A stretch of 64,000 nt of DNA from Dehalobacter restrictus DSM 9455 (GTDB lineage: Bacteria; Bacillota; Desulfitobacteriia; Desulfitobacteriales; Syntrophobotulaceae), in NCBI RefSeq assembly GCF_000512895.1, contig NZ_CP007033.1, positions 2,879,337-2,943,336 on the forward strand, read 5' to 3'. Under the pieces are notes generated by a model, which saw only the letters and a list, made by a program, of their open reading frames with translations, was not told where the DNA came from and ran no database searches. Every line of letters begins with the position of its first letter. Positions within the stretch are counted from its first letter, which is position 1. A program made the position numbers and the translations under genes. Positions 44,616 to 52,477 of the stretch are shown here, piece by piece.

Positions 44616-46532
44616 CTAGGCTTGTGCAATTTTTATAGCTTCCTCTATATTTTCAACAGCAAGGACTTCAATTCCTTTTAATCCTGCAGGAACTTCTCCG
44701 CGATTCTCCGTCGGAATGATCACTGTTTTTACACCGGCCTGTTTGGCCCCAAATATTTTTTCGTAAATGCCACCAACCGGTTTGACTTTTCCCTGGATTG
44801 AGATTTCACCGGTCACGGCTACATCTCCTCTCAGAGGCTGTTGCTTCAAGGCGCTGTAAATCGCCATGGTCGTGGCAAGTCCGGCTGAGGGCCCGTCTAT
44901 TCTGCCACCACCAACCACATTGACATGGAGGTCATAGTTCTTCAAGTCTTCTCCTGTCAGGCTCCGAATTACAGCTGCGGCATTAAACACTGCGTCCCTG
45001 GCCATTGAACCTGCCGTCTCATTAAAGCGGATACTTCCTTTGCCGGTCTCCCCGTTGAATACTTTCACCTCAATCTCCAGAACTGAGCCAAGAAATCCCG
45101 ATACCCCCAGTCCGAGTATTCTGCCGGTATCCTTGCCGGCGGTTACCCGTTTTTGAACAAAAGGAGTCAGTCTGGCTGACCTGAGCACTTCTCTGACATC
45201 GTCTTCCGAAATCAAGACTTCCTTCTTACCGGGATTCCTAAACCTGGCCAGACCATACGCATCCAAAAGGATGCTGTTCGCTTTTCGTCCCTCAATCATA
45301 TATTCACTGATAATTTCCGGTACATTCTCTTCCAACTGCACATTTAGTTTCAGGGCTGCCTGTCTGATAATATGGGTGATATGGGCCGGTTCCAAAGGCT
45401 CAAAATAGACTTCGGCACAGCGGGAGCGCAAGGCCGGGTTCAGATCCTGCGGCTCTCTCGTAGTGGCTCCAATCAGTACAAAATCCGCGGGAACTCCTTC
45501 ATCAAAAATCTTCTTGATATATAAAGGAATCTGAGGATCATGCGGATCATAATAGGAAGACTCAAAATGAACCCGCTTATCTTCCAGGACCTTCAGCAGC
45601 TTATTCAGCAACGTTGGATCCATCTCTCCAATTTCATCGATAAACAAAACGCCAGTATGAGCATCGTTGACCAAGCCCAGTTTGGGCTCGGGGATACCGG
45701 TCTCAGCCAAATCTCTTTTCGCACCCTGATAAATCGGATCGTGAACTGAACCAAGCAAAGGATTGGTGACATCTCGCGGATCCCAGCGCAGCGTCGTACC
45801 GTCAACTTCAATAAACGGCGCATCCTTACTGAAAGGAGAATCCGGAAAATTTTTGACGGTTTCCAGTGCAACCCTGGCTGCTGATGTTTTGCCGACTCCC
45901 GGCGGACCATAAATCAGAATGTGCTGGGGGAAAGGCGTCGCGAGCTTTGCCAGCAGGGCCTGCAAGGCGCTTTCCTGTCCGACAATTTCTTCCGTCGTCT
46001 GCGGTCTCAGGATTTCAATTGCGGAGGATACCGGCTTTGTTGCTTTCATCTTTTCCAGCTGCGCAAGCTTTCGGAGTGTTTGCGCATTCTCAGGACCTCC
46101 TGTCTCTTTCAGAACCTGGGTCTTGATCTCTTTGATATATTCTTCGTGTCGCTCCTGCATTTTCTCGGCAACCGCCTGATTTAAACGGTCTTCTACGGAA
46201 CGCTTCGCAACCGTCTCGGCAATCTGCTCTTCAACCTCCGTCAGAATTGCCGGAATATCTTGCAGGTCCGGCGCCGGTTTGTCCGTGGGATCATCGTTGA
46301 CAAGCTTTTGCAAGCCCAATACCCGTTCCTCGAGCTTGTCGGAACGCATCAGGGTAAGAGCCTCCAGCTTGCTCGCCTTTAAAATTAATTTATCTGTTCC
46401 GTATAGGTTGGAAAGCACGACATACAGCGCGTCTATCTCCAGTTTTAACTGTCCATCCGCAATTTCCGCAGTATATTTCTCGTGATTTTCCTGCCCCTCC
46501 TGTTGTAAAAATTTCTTAAATAAGCCTTTCAC
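44616..46532 (-). CDS. lonC: LonC-type ATP-dependent protease
   Basis: A protein of about 638 residues. A charged coiled N-terminus (about 1-175) lacks the LonA substrate domain and any membrane span. The AAA+ domain carries Walker A YGPPGVGKTS near residue 210 and VLFIDEIGEMDP. The C-terminal Lon protease domain has the Ser-Lys dyad at about Ser549 (DGPSAGLATT) and Lys592 (GGIYEKIFGAK). This layout matches the LonC family (TIGR02903) described from a subset of spore formers. I prefer GTG 46530-46532; an earlier GTG at 46541 lies too close to the AAGGAT site. Confidence 0.85.
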   Translation of the reverse strand: MKGLFKKFLQQEGQENHEKYTAEIADGQLKLEIDALYVVLSNLYGTDKLILKASKLEALTLMRSDKLEERVLGLQKLVNDDPTDKPAPDLQDIPAILTEVEEQIAETVAKRSVEDRLNQAVAEKMQERHEEYIKEIKTQVLKETGGPENAQTLRKLAQLEKMKATKPVSSAIEILRPQTTEEIVGQESALQALLAKLATPFPQHILIYGPPGVGKTSAARVALETVKNFPDSPFSKDAPFIEVDGTTLRWDPRDVTNPLLGSVHDPIYQGAKRDLAETGIPEPKLGLVNDAHTGVLFIDEIGEMDPTLLNKLLKVLEDKRVHFESSYYDPHDPQIPLYIKKIFDEGVPADFVLIGATTREPQDLNPALRSRCAEVYFEPLEPAHITHIIRQAALKLNVQLEENVPEIISEYMIEGRKANSILLDAYGLARFRNPGKKEVLISEDDVREVLRSARLTPFVQKRVTAGKDTGRILGLGVSGFLGSVLEIEVKVFNGETGKGSIRFNETAGSMARDAVFNAAAVIRSLTGEDLKNYDLHVNVVGGGRIDGPSAGLATTMAIYSALKQQPLRGDVAVTGEISIQGKVKPVGGIYEKIFGAKQAGVKTVIIPTENRGEVPAGLKGIEVLAVENIEEAIKIAQA

Positions 46533-46565
46533 GCTGGTCACATCCTTGTGCTTTACTCTTCGGTC

Positions 46566-47012
46566 TTACTGAGCTTCTATCTTTATCTTCAGATTTGCTG
46601 TTACTTCAAAATGAAGCTTTACCGTAACCTGATATTCTCCCAATCCTTTGATAGGTTCCTTGACTTCAATTTTTCTTTTATCTAGTTTGAGTTGATATTC
46701 CTTTTCCAATACCTCGGCGATCTCTTTATTCGTTACCGAACCGAATAAACGGCCTTTTTCACCGACTTTCACTTTGACAATGATATCCATGTTCTCGATT
46801 CTTTGGGAAAGATCCAGCGCCGCTTGTTTTTCTTTCTGTTTGCGCAGTTCTTCCTGTTTTTGTTTATGCACCAGGTCCTGAACATTTCCCTGAGTTGCCT
46901 CAACTGCGAGTCCGCGCGGGATCAGAAAATTACGGGCATAGCCATCTGAGACTTCGCATACTTTACCCTTTTTACCGAGTGCCTTGACATCTTCTTTTAA
47001 TATTACCTTCAC
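46566..47012 (-). CDS. rplI: Ribosomal protein L9
   Basis: A 148-residue bL9 with the N-terminal rRNA-binding domain (KALGKKGKVCEVSDGYARNF), the long connecting helix and a C-terminal domain (GRLFGSVTNKEIAEVL). It start is GTG, overlapping the stop of the upstream YybS-like gene by four bases (GTGA), with GGAGGAA before it. Confidence 0.96.
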   Translation of the reverse strand: MKVILKEDVKALGKKGKVCEVSDGYARNFLIPRGLAVEATQGNVQDLVHKQKQEELRKQKEKQAALDLSQRIENMDIIVKVKVGEKGRLFGSVTNKEIAEVLEKEYQLKLDKRKIEVKEPIKGLGEYQVTVKLHFEVTANLKIKIEAQ

Positions 47013-47956
47013 GGTTTTTGTTCCTCCATTTTTTCGGGGATCTTTCGGAAATTAAATACTAAATCAAAAAGCCCCGTAAATATTAGACATATGAAAAAGA
47101 ACGGTGAAACGAAAGCCACCATAATTACAATAATCCAGATCAGCAGATGGGAAAACTTCAAGCTTTTGATCAAATAAGCCAGGCAGGACAGCCCAATAAT
47201 ACTGGTTATCGAAGCTGCAACGGCCATCACATTCATTCCGGTTATTCTCAGAATACTGTTGGCAAAGTAGTCTCCGCCCAAATAGGCAGCAATCCCGATA
47301 ATTGCCAGCCACACCGCATACCAGGGCATCCTCCATAAAGAAAAAGGCTTAAGTTTGTTCCCGAAAGAAAATATCCTGAAAAACAGGTAGACCAGTCCAA
47401 CCTCAAGCATCGCAAATATCCCGGCAAAAGCAGGCATTAACTGATAGTAGACCGGAACCATGGTGCGGAGAGTGCTTTCAAATTGCTCAATTGAAATCCC
47501 CTGCTCCTGAAAAGCACTGAACAGGCCTTGCTGCTCATAGAACTGAAGAACTGTAACAATATTCTTTTCCAGATTCTCGGGCTGAAGGGCCTGGTTGACT
47601 GAAGGAATGACCGGTAATGCCCCAATGAGCGCAGCCAGCAGCAAACTCCAGAATATACTCTGACTGGTAGAAAACCCTTTTTCTTTTATGACAACCAACA
47701 AAATCCCTGCCCAGGGAGCAAATCCAATCAGGGAGATTCCACTGATTCCAACTGGAATAAAAGCTAAAATATAACCAATTCCTAAAAAAATAGCCGTTTT
47801 TCGACAGCCGGTACTTCTGGTCTGAAATAAAACGAAAAAAATCAATAATACCTCGACGATCCAGCTCCAGAAGTCAAATAAAGACGCAAGTAAGGGAAGA
47901 AACAATACGATCAATCCGGATACATACCGAAGTGCATCCTTATCACTTATAACCAT
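47009..47956 (-). CDS. YybS-like DUF2232 membrane protein
   Basis: A 315-residue protein with about seven or eight predicted membrane helices and a short basic C-terminus. The position next to rplI and the length match the DUF2232/YybS family of Firmicutes. The function is unknown; related S-component-like folds suggest possible transport. GGAGAAA precedes the ATG. Confidence 0.8.
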   Translation of the reverse strand: MVISDKDALRYVSGLIVLFLPLLASLFDFWSWIVEVLLIFFVLFQTRSTGCRKTAIFLGIGYILAFIPVGISGISLIGFAPWAGILLVVIKEKGFSTSQSIFWSLLLAALIGALPVIPSVNQALQPENLEKNIVTVLQFYEQQGLFSAFQEQGISIEQFESTLRTMVPVYYQLMPAFAGIFAMLEVGLVYLFFRIFSFGNKLKPFSLWRMPWYAVWLAIIGIAAYLGGDYFANSILRITGMNVMAVAASITSIIGLSCLAYLIKSLKFSHLLIWIIVIMVAFVSPFFFICLIFTGLFDLVFNFRKIPEKMEEQKP

Positions 47957-47971
47957 TTAATTTTCTCCTGT

Positions 47972-48295
47972 TCAGTCTTCCTCGGGAACAAGATAACCAA
48001 GCAAAAGACTCAGGTCACCCCATTCAGTTTCGAGACTAAGGAAATCTTCCCGCTGCCACCGGGACATTTTATTAAACAAAACCCTGTCCAAACGGGAATA
48101 GTCAAAGCCAAGCCTGCGGGTAAGCAAATAGCTTAAACCGACCAGGCCGGCCATACTATCGAGAAGCTGTTCCTGGGAAGCACTTAAAGTCCCCTGCTGG
48201 ACCAGCCACTGAGCTTTGAGAAGCTCCACTTTTAATTCCTCTATGGCTTTCGAGGATTTTACGATATCAATATTGATCGCAGCAACAGACTCCAC
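47972..48295 (-). CDS. MazG-like protein
   Basis: A 107-residue protein of the MazG-like family (PF12643). Most of it is helical, with a short acidic C-terminus (LVPEED). Full MazG proteins hydrolyse nucleoside triphosphates, but this shorter relative lacks clearly placed EExxE metal motifs, so activity is doubtful. The start is GTG with AGGAGG upstream. It lies 15 bases before the YybS-like gene. Confidence 0.7.
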   Translation of the reverse strand: MESVAAINIDIVKSSKAIEELKVELLKAQWLVQQGTLSASQEQLLDSMAGLVGLSYLLTRRLGFDYSRLDRVLFNKMSRWQREDFLSLETEWGDLSLLLGYLVPEED

Positions 48296-48413
48296 AACAA
48301 TACCTCCTGCAAAAAAGTAATGTAAGATTTCGCGAAATCAAGCTGAAACTCCTTCTTCTACTTTTCCCAGAACAAAGAAAACTTGCCCTGTTGCCTAAAT
48401 TTAAGGAAATGAA

Positions 48414-48443
48414 ATAAAAAAAGGGAGCGTTGCTCCCTTTTTA
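48414..48443 (-). terminator. Terminator after rpsR
   Basis: Perfect 9-bp stem AAAGGGAGC/GCTCCCTTT with a 3-base loop, followed by T-rich sequence on the minus strand, directly after the rpsR stop. Confidence 0.9.
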
Positions 48444-48689
48444 CTAGTCAATCATGTAGGGCAGCAACGCGATGCTGCGAGCCCGTTTAACGGCAATCGT
48501 GACTTGCCTCTGGTGTTTAGCGCAATTGCCTGAGATTCTACGGGGCAGAATTTTGCCTCTCTCAGTAATATATTTACGTAATTTTTGTGTATCTTTGTAG
48601 TCGATGCTCTCAACTTTATCAACACAAAAACTGCATACTCTTTTACGCGGACGGCGTCCCCGTTCCTTTTTTACGGCAGCGTTTGCCAA
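48444..48689 (-). CDS. rpsR: Ribosomal protein S18
   Basis: An 81-residue bS18 of the zinc-binding type: Cys-X2-Cys near residue 19 (RVCSFCVDK) and Cys-X2-His near residue 55 ([10 protein letters not shown]). This C+ form contrasts with the cysteine-free copy common in many bacteria. The start is TTG with GGGAGGAG upstream. It is the last gene of rpsF-ssb-rpsR and is followed by a strong terminator. Confidence 0.96.
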   Translation of the reverse strand: MANAAVKKERGRRPRKRVCSFCVDKVESIDYKDTQKLRKYITERGKILPRRISGNCAKHQRQVTIAVKRARSIALLPYMID

Positions 48690-48709
48690 TGAACGCTCCT
48701 CCCTTCATA

Positions 48710-49114
48710 CTAAAATGGTATATCATCATCTAGACTAACTTCATGAGCAAAAGAACCAAAATCATTTTGAGCTGAAGATGCTCCGGCATTATTGTCTTTG
48801 GGACTCAAAAATCTGACGTTCTCTCCCAAGACCTCTGTCACCCATCTTTTTTGCCCATCCTGACCGTCATAAGAGCGGACCTGAATCCTGCCATCTACTG
48901 CAGCCAGTCTTCCTTTCGCCAAATAGTTCGCGCAGAGTTCAGCTAACTGGCGAAAAACAACGCATGGAATAAAATCCGTTTCCTTCTCGCCCTGGCTGTT
49001 CTTGTAATTCCTGTCGACGGCTAGCGTAAAAGATGCAACAGCTACACCGTTTGGTGTATAGCGTAGCTCAGGGTCTTTCGTTAATCGCCCGATAAGTACT
49101 ACACGATTCAACAT
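48710..49114 (-). CDS. ssb: Single-stranded DNA-binding protein
   Basis: A 134-residue SSB. The OB fold starts [20 protein letters not shown] and the acidic tail ends DDDIPF, the docking site for repair and replication proteins. The linker is short. It lies between rpsF and rpsR, the order conserved in Firmicutes. Confidence 0.96.
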   Translation of the reverse strand: MLNRVVLIGRLTKDPELRYTPNGVAVASFTLAVDRNYKNSQGEKETDFIPCVVFRQLAELCANYLAKGRLAAVDGRIQVRSYDGQDGQKRWVTEVLGENVRFLSPKDNNAGASSAQNDFGSFAHEVSLDDDIPF

Positions 49115-49132
49115 CTTAAACCCTCCGCATCG

Positions 49133-49417
49133 TTATTCCTTCTTGGTTGTCATAAACCGGATCACAGCATCAGAAATTTTCATCAGCCTTTCCAGTTCAT
49201 CAACCGTACGTGCTTCACCGTTGAAGTTCATCAGGACATAAACACCTTCATTGAACTTCTTAACCTCGTAAGCCAGGCGTCTTTTACCCCAAATATCAAC
49301 CTTGAGGTCTGTACCACCATTGGCATTGACGATCTCTTCAAATCTTTGAACATTTGCTTTTGAAGCCTCATCATCGAGATCCGGTCTTATAATGTACATC
49401 ACTTCGTACGCTTGCAT
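49133..49417 (-). CDS. rpsF: Ribosomal protein S6
   Basis: A 94-residue bS6 starting MQAYEVMYIIRPDLDDEA. ATG 49415-49417 is chosen from the family start and GGGAGGTG upstream; the frame stays open further up. It begins the rpsF-ssb-rpsR operon. Confidence 0.96.
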   Translation of the reverse strand: MQAYEVMYIIRPDLDDEASKANVQRFEEIVNANGGTDLKVDIWGKRRLAYEVKKFNEGVYVLMNFNGEARTVDELERLMKISDAVIRFMTTKKE

Positions 49418-49482
49418 AAATGCACCTCCCCTCGGACTAAATGGCCCCACCTCGAGTGTGGAGCAGGGTTATTATGCTACAA
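49418..49482 (-). promoter_or_regulatory. rpsF leader, possible S6:S18 binding site
   Basis: The short leader can fold with CCAC/GTGG inside and CCCT/AGGG outside, and has an unpaired CCG before GAGGGG. S6:S18 autoregulatory motifs carry such a CCG bulge. The match is by eye only. Confidence 0.3.
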
Positions 49483-49488
49483 CACGAT

Positions 49489-49517
49489 ATTATAACACTT
49501 CCTTATGTCATTTGCAA
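49489..49517 (-). promoter_or_regulatory. Promoter of rpsF-ssb-rpsR
   Basis: Minus strand TTGCAA (49512-49517), a 17-base spacer and TATAAT (49489-49494). Confidence 0.8.
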
Positions 49518-49553
49518 ATAATGATGATTTTGCTAGTTCTGAGAACCTTTCAT

Positions 49554-50654
49554 CTAGACATTAAATCTGAAATGCATAATATCGCCGTCCTGAACGACAT
49601 ATTCTTTGCCCTCTAACCGAACCAAGCCCTTGTCCTTGGCTCCATTCAGACCGTTATTTTCCATAAAATGTTCATATTTGACGACCTCTGCCCGGATAAA
49701 ACCCCGCTCAAAGTCGGAATGAATCGTACCTGCCGCCTGAGGCGCTTTGGTTTCCCGGCAGATCGTCCAAGCCTTTACCTCTTTAGGACCTGCCGTAAAG
49801 AAAGTTATCAGTCCAAGCAGCTTGAATGCGCTCCTGATCAGCCGATCAAGTCCAGATTCCGTGAGCCCAAGTTCCTCCATAAAGATTTCTTTCTCATCTT
49901 CTTCAAGTTCTGCTATTTCTGCTTCAATCTTGGCGCAAACAGGAATGACTTCAGCATTTTCGAGTCTGGCTATTTCCTGTACTTTTTGGACATTGGCGTT
50001 ATTTTCCCCGTTAGAAGCTTCCGCTTCAGAAACATTCGCGGCATAAATCACCGGTTTTAGGGTCAACAGACTGACACTGTTCAGCAATTCTTTTTCTTCT
50101 TCAGAGAAACCAACCAAATTAGCCGGTATCCCCTGGTCAAATTTTTTCACGAGCTTTTCTAATACCTCAGCTTCGAATTTGGCCTTCTTATCCCCGGATT
50201 TGATCATTCCGACCAGCTTGGCCTGACGGCGGTATACGGTTTCCATATCTGCCAGGATCAATTCCATCCGGATCGTTTCAATATCCCGTTCCGGGTCAAT
50301 TTTACCTTCGACGTGAACAACGTTATCATCTTCAAAACAACGTACAACATGAACAATGGCATCCACTTCCCGGATATGGGAAAGAAATTGGTTGCCTAGT
50401 CCTTCACCTTTACTTGCACCCCTTACCAGACCGGCAATATCGACAAATTCGACAACTGCCGGAACGATTTGCTGCGGGTTCACAATTTTAGCCAGTGCTT
50501 TTAACCGAAAATCCGGTACCTGTACAATTCCGACATTCGGATCAATAGTACAGAACGGGTAATTGGCCGATTCTGCTCCGGCTTTCGTTATCGCATTAAA
50601 TAGTGTTGACTTGCCGACATTGGGCAGCCCAACTATTCCTACATGCAGAGACAT
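49554..50654 (-). CDS. ychF: YchF/OLA1-type ATPase
   Basis: A 366-residue Obg-like protein. The G1 loop is GLPNVGKS at residues 9-16, with FVDIAGLVRGASKGEGLGNQ later and a C-terminal TGS domain. YchF prefers ATP to GTP because its G4 motif is altered, and it acts on ribosomes and oxidative stress responses. ATG 50652-50654 follows GAGGGGGA and is the family start. Confidence 0.95.
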   Translation of the reverse strand: MSLHVGIVGLPNVGKSTLFNAITKAGAESANYPFCTIDPNVGIVQVPDFRLKALAKIVNPQQIVPAVVEFVDIAGLVRGASKGEGLGNQFLSHIREVDAIVHVVRCFEDDNVVHVEGKIDPERDIETIRMELILADMETVYRRQAKLVGMIKSGDKKAKFEAEVLEKLVKKFDQGIPANLVGFSEEEKELLNSVSLLTLKPVIYAANVSEAEASNGENNANVQKVQEIARLENAEVIPVCAKIEAEIAELEEDEKEIFMEELGLTESGLDRLIRSAFKLLGLITFFTAGPKEVKAWTICRETKAPQAAGTIHSDFERGFIRAEVVKYEHFMENNGLNGAKDKGLVRLEGKEYVVQDGDIMHFRFNV

Positions 50655-50681
50655 GTTTTTCCCCCTCAAATTCTAGTTAAA

Positions 50682-50885
50682 TCAGTCCGAGATCCCCTGA
50701 CTGTTTTCTGCCGTCAGGATTTTTTTAATATTCCTTTCCAGCTTTGCCCTGGTTATCCAGGTCTGATGCCCGCACTTCAGACATTCAATCCGAAAATCCA
50801 TACCTGTTCTCATGATCTTAAATTCTGTATTGCCACAGGGATGGGCCTTTTTGAGCCTGACAATATCTCCTACATTAAGATCCAT
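50682..50885 (-). CDS. DUF951 small zinc-ribbon-like protein
   Basis: A 67-residue protein beginning MDLNVGDIVRLKKAHPCGNT, with CLKCGH further on, giving possible metal-binding cysteines. It matches the DUF951 family, commonly found next to ychF in Firmicutes. An ATG two codons earlier (50891) is also possible. The function is unknown. Confidence 0.85.
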   Translation of the reverse strand: MDLNVGDIVRLKKAHPCGNTEFKIMRTGMDFRIECLKCGHQTWITRAKLERNIKKILTAENSQGISD

Positions 50886-50903
50886 AGTCATTCAGCCTCT
50901 CTT

Positions 50904-51569
50904 TCAAACCAGCCCATTCAGCAAAGGTATAGAATCCAGAGGATTATTCAGAATATCCCCCGCAAAAACAGAAATCCCTGATAAAATCAGATCGTATCCT
51001 TGCATAAACCAGGGATAAAGCAAGGAGCTACCCGTCTTAAGCAATCCGGAGTCACCGGTGCTTAACAACGGTGAAAACAACCCCAGGACCAGAGAAATCA
51101 CGACAAAGGTACTCAGTAAACCAAAAAGCAGTCCTCCCCCTCGGTTGATAAAACTTAAGTTTTTTGCTATAGGGGTAATGACCAAAGCGATGATAAGATT
51201 AATGATACATGCTGCTAAAATAAACAAGAGCAGGACAGCACCAATCTTCAGGACATAATCTGTCAAAACAGGTGTGGCCTGACCAATCATGGATTGCCTG
51301 ATGCTGTCAGCGGCACCGTAGGGATCTGTCCCGGATGCTTTGCTTTCAGCAATTTTGGTCAAAAAATTTCCGATTTTGGGCTCCAGTTTTGCTTCAAGCC
51401 CTAAAACGGGTTCCAATAGGTTCAGAAATGGTTTGTAAAAAAACACCGCAATGCCTATCGCAGCGATCTTTCCGATAAATCTTGATAAACCGGTAATAAG
51501 GCCCTTCCGAAACCCGATTAGGCCTCCCAGAACCAGCAGCGCCAGCATTACATAATCAAATGTATTCAC
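50904..51569 (-). CDS. CvpA-family membrane protein
   Basis: A 221-residue protein with four to five membrane helices (LALLVLGGLIGFRKGLITGL at the start). CvpA is named from colicin V production but its role in most bacteria is unclear. GTG 51567-51569 follows AAAGGAGAGC. A longer reading frame would run back into tRNA-Sec, so it is rejected. Confidence 0.82.
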   Translation of the reverse strand: MNTFDYVMLALLVLGGLIGFRKGLITGLSRFIGKIAAIGIAVFFYKPFLNLLEPVLGLEAKLEPKIGNFLTKIAESKASGTDPYGAADSIRQSMIGQATPVLTDYVLKIGAVLLLFILAACIINLIIALVITPIAKNLSFINRGGGLLFGLLSTFVVISLVLGLFSPLLSTGDSGLLKTGSSLLYPWFMQGYDLILSGISVFAGDILNNPLDSIPLLNGLV

Positions 51570-51590
51570 GCTACGCTCTCCTTTACAGAA

Positions 51591-51688
51591 TGGCGGGGAT
51601 ATGTGCGAATCGAACACACCTCGGAACGTTCTGCGTCCCGACACACGGATTTGAAGTCCGGGAACGACACCAGCCGCTATATATCCCC
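51591..51688 (-). tRNA. selC: tRNA-Sec (selenocysteine, anticodon TCA)
   Basis: A 98-base tRNA on the minus strand with the features of tRNA-Sec: an 8-bp acceptor stem (GGGGATAT/ATATCCCC), a long variable arm, anticodon loop with TCA (ACTTCAAAT), T-arm GTTCGATTC and encoded CCA. It reads UGA as selenocysteine with SelB, whose gene lies 0.8 kb away. Confidence 0.95.
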
Positions 51689-52258
51689 AAGACCTTTTAG
51701 AGTCTGCTGAATCATTTTAACACTTAATGCTTCGAATGTGAACCTTTGTCTTATTCTTTGGCAATTCTTTGACGCTCTTAAAATTATTTTTCTTGTTCAT
51801 CCAAATTCATTATAATATTTACACTTAAATACTAATAAAATATCAGTGTCTTTATTCATTAATATTTGCATGTAAATATACTGTACTTTATAGTTCTATT
51901 AAATAGTACTGACTTTAAAATCTATCAGTAATACAACAAAAAGACTGTATATATAAATATAATGCACCTGCTGCGGATCCTGAGCGTCGTGTCCAATCTA
52001 ATAAGCATATAAACACAAAGAAGAATCTTATATTATTTACATAACCATTTACATGCATAATTACATTTGTATTTTTATGCATATTCACATGTATATTTTA
52101 ATGTAAATATTATATAGAATATAATTACAATCTTTGTGTAAATATTGTGTCATATATTTAACATATTTATATTCTGTATTTCTTATTTTAAAATTATATG
52201 ATATTGTTGAGATCTCTGCTTATGGTACAATAGGATAGAATATAAAAGGAGGCTAGAT
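51689..52258. other. 570-bp AT-rich gap with repeated TGTAAATA motifs
   Basis: No credible gene. The 8-mer TGTAAATA occurs five times in either orientation (51816-51823, 51871-51878, 52034-52041, 52102-52109, 52137-52144), with a near copy at 52046-52053. The stretch is extremely AT-rich. It could be an operator array for the downstream tusA-like gene, or a bent or unwinding region. Confidence 0.55.
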
Positions 52259-52477
52259 GTGTTGAAACTTGTTGATGCCAGAGGATATTCCTGTCCGGAA
52301 CCTGTAATTTTTACCAAAAGAGCTTTAGCGGATGATCCTTCAGAAATCATGGTCATTGTCGATAATGAGACATCCAAAATTAACGTTGAACGGTTTTTGA
52401 GAGTTGCCGGATATCGGGTCGAAGTTGATCATGAGCAGCCAAATCAATATTCTCTAAAGGGAATAAAGAAAACTTAG
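52259..52477 (+). CDS. TusA/YedF-family sulfurtransferase-like protein
   Basis: A 72-residue TusA-fold protein. The key cysteine lies in GYSCPEPV near residue 12. TusA-like proteins carry sulfur as a persulfide, and YedF relatives are linked to selenium metabolism. The selB gene lies next to it, which favours a selenium-related role, but that is inference. The start is GTG with AAAGGAGG upstream. Its TAG overlaps the selB stop on the other strand (TTAG). Confidence 0.85.
   Translation: MLKLVDARGYSCPEPVIFTKRALADDPSEIMVIVDNETSKINVERFLRVAGYRVEVDHEQPNQYSLKGIKKT

Noticed and set aside
51570..51644. N-terminal extension of the CvpA-family protein
   Set aside because: It would be translated from within tRNA-Sec; a GTG with a strong ribosome-binding site lies downstream.
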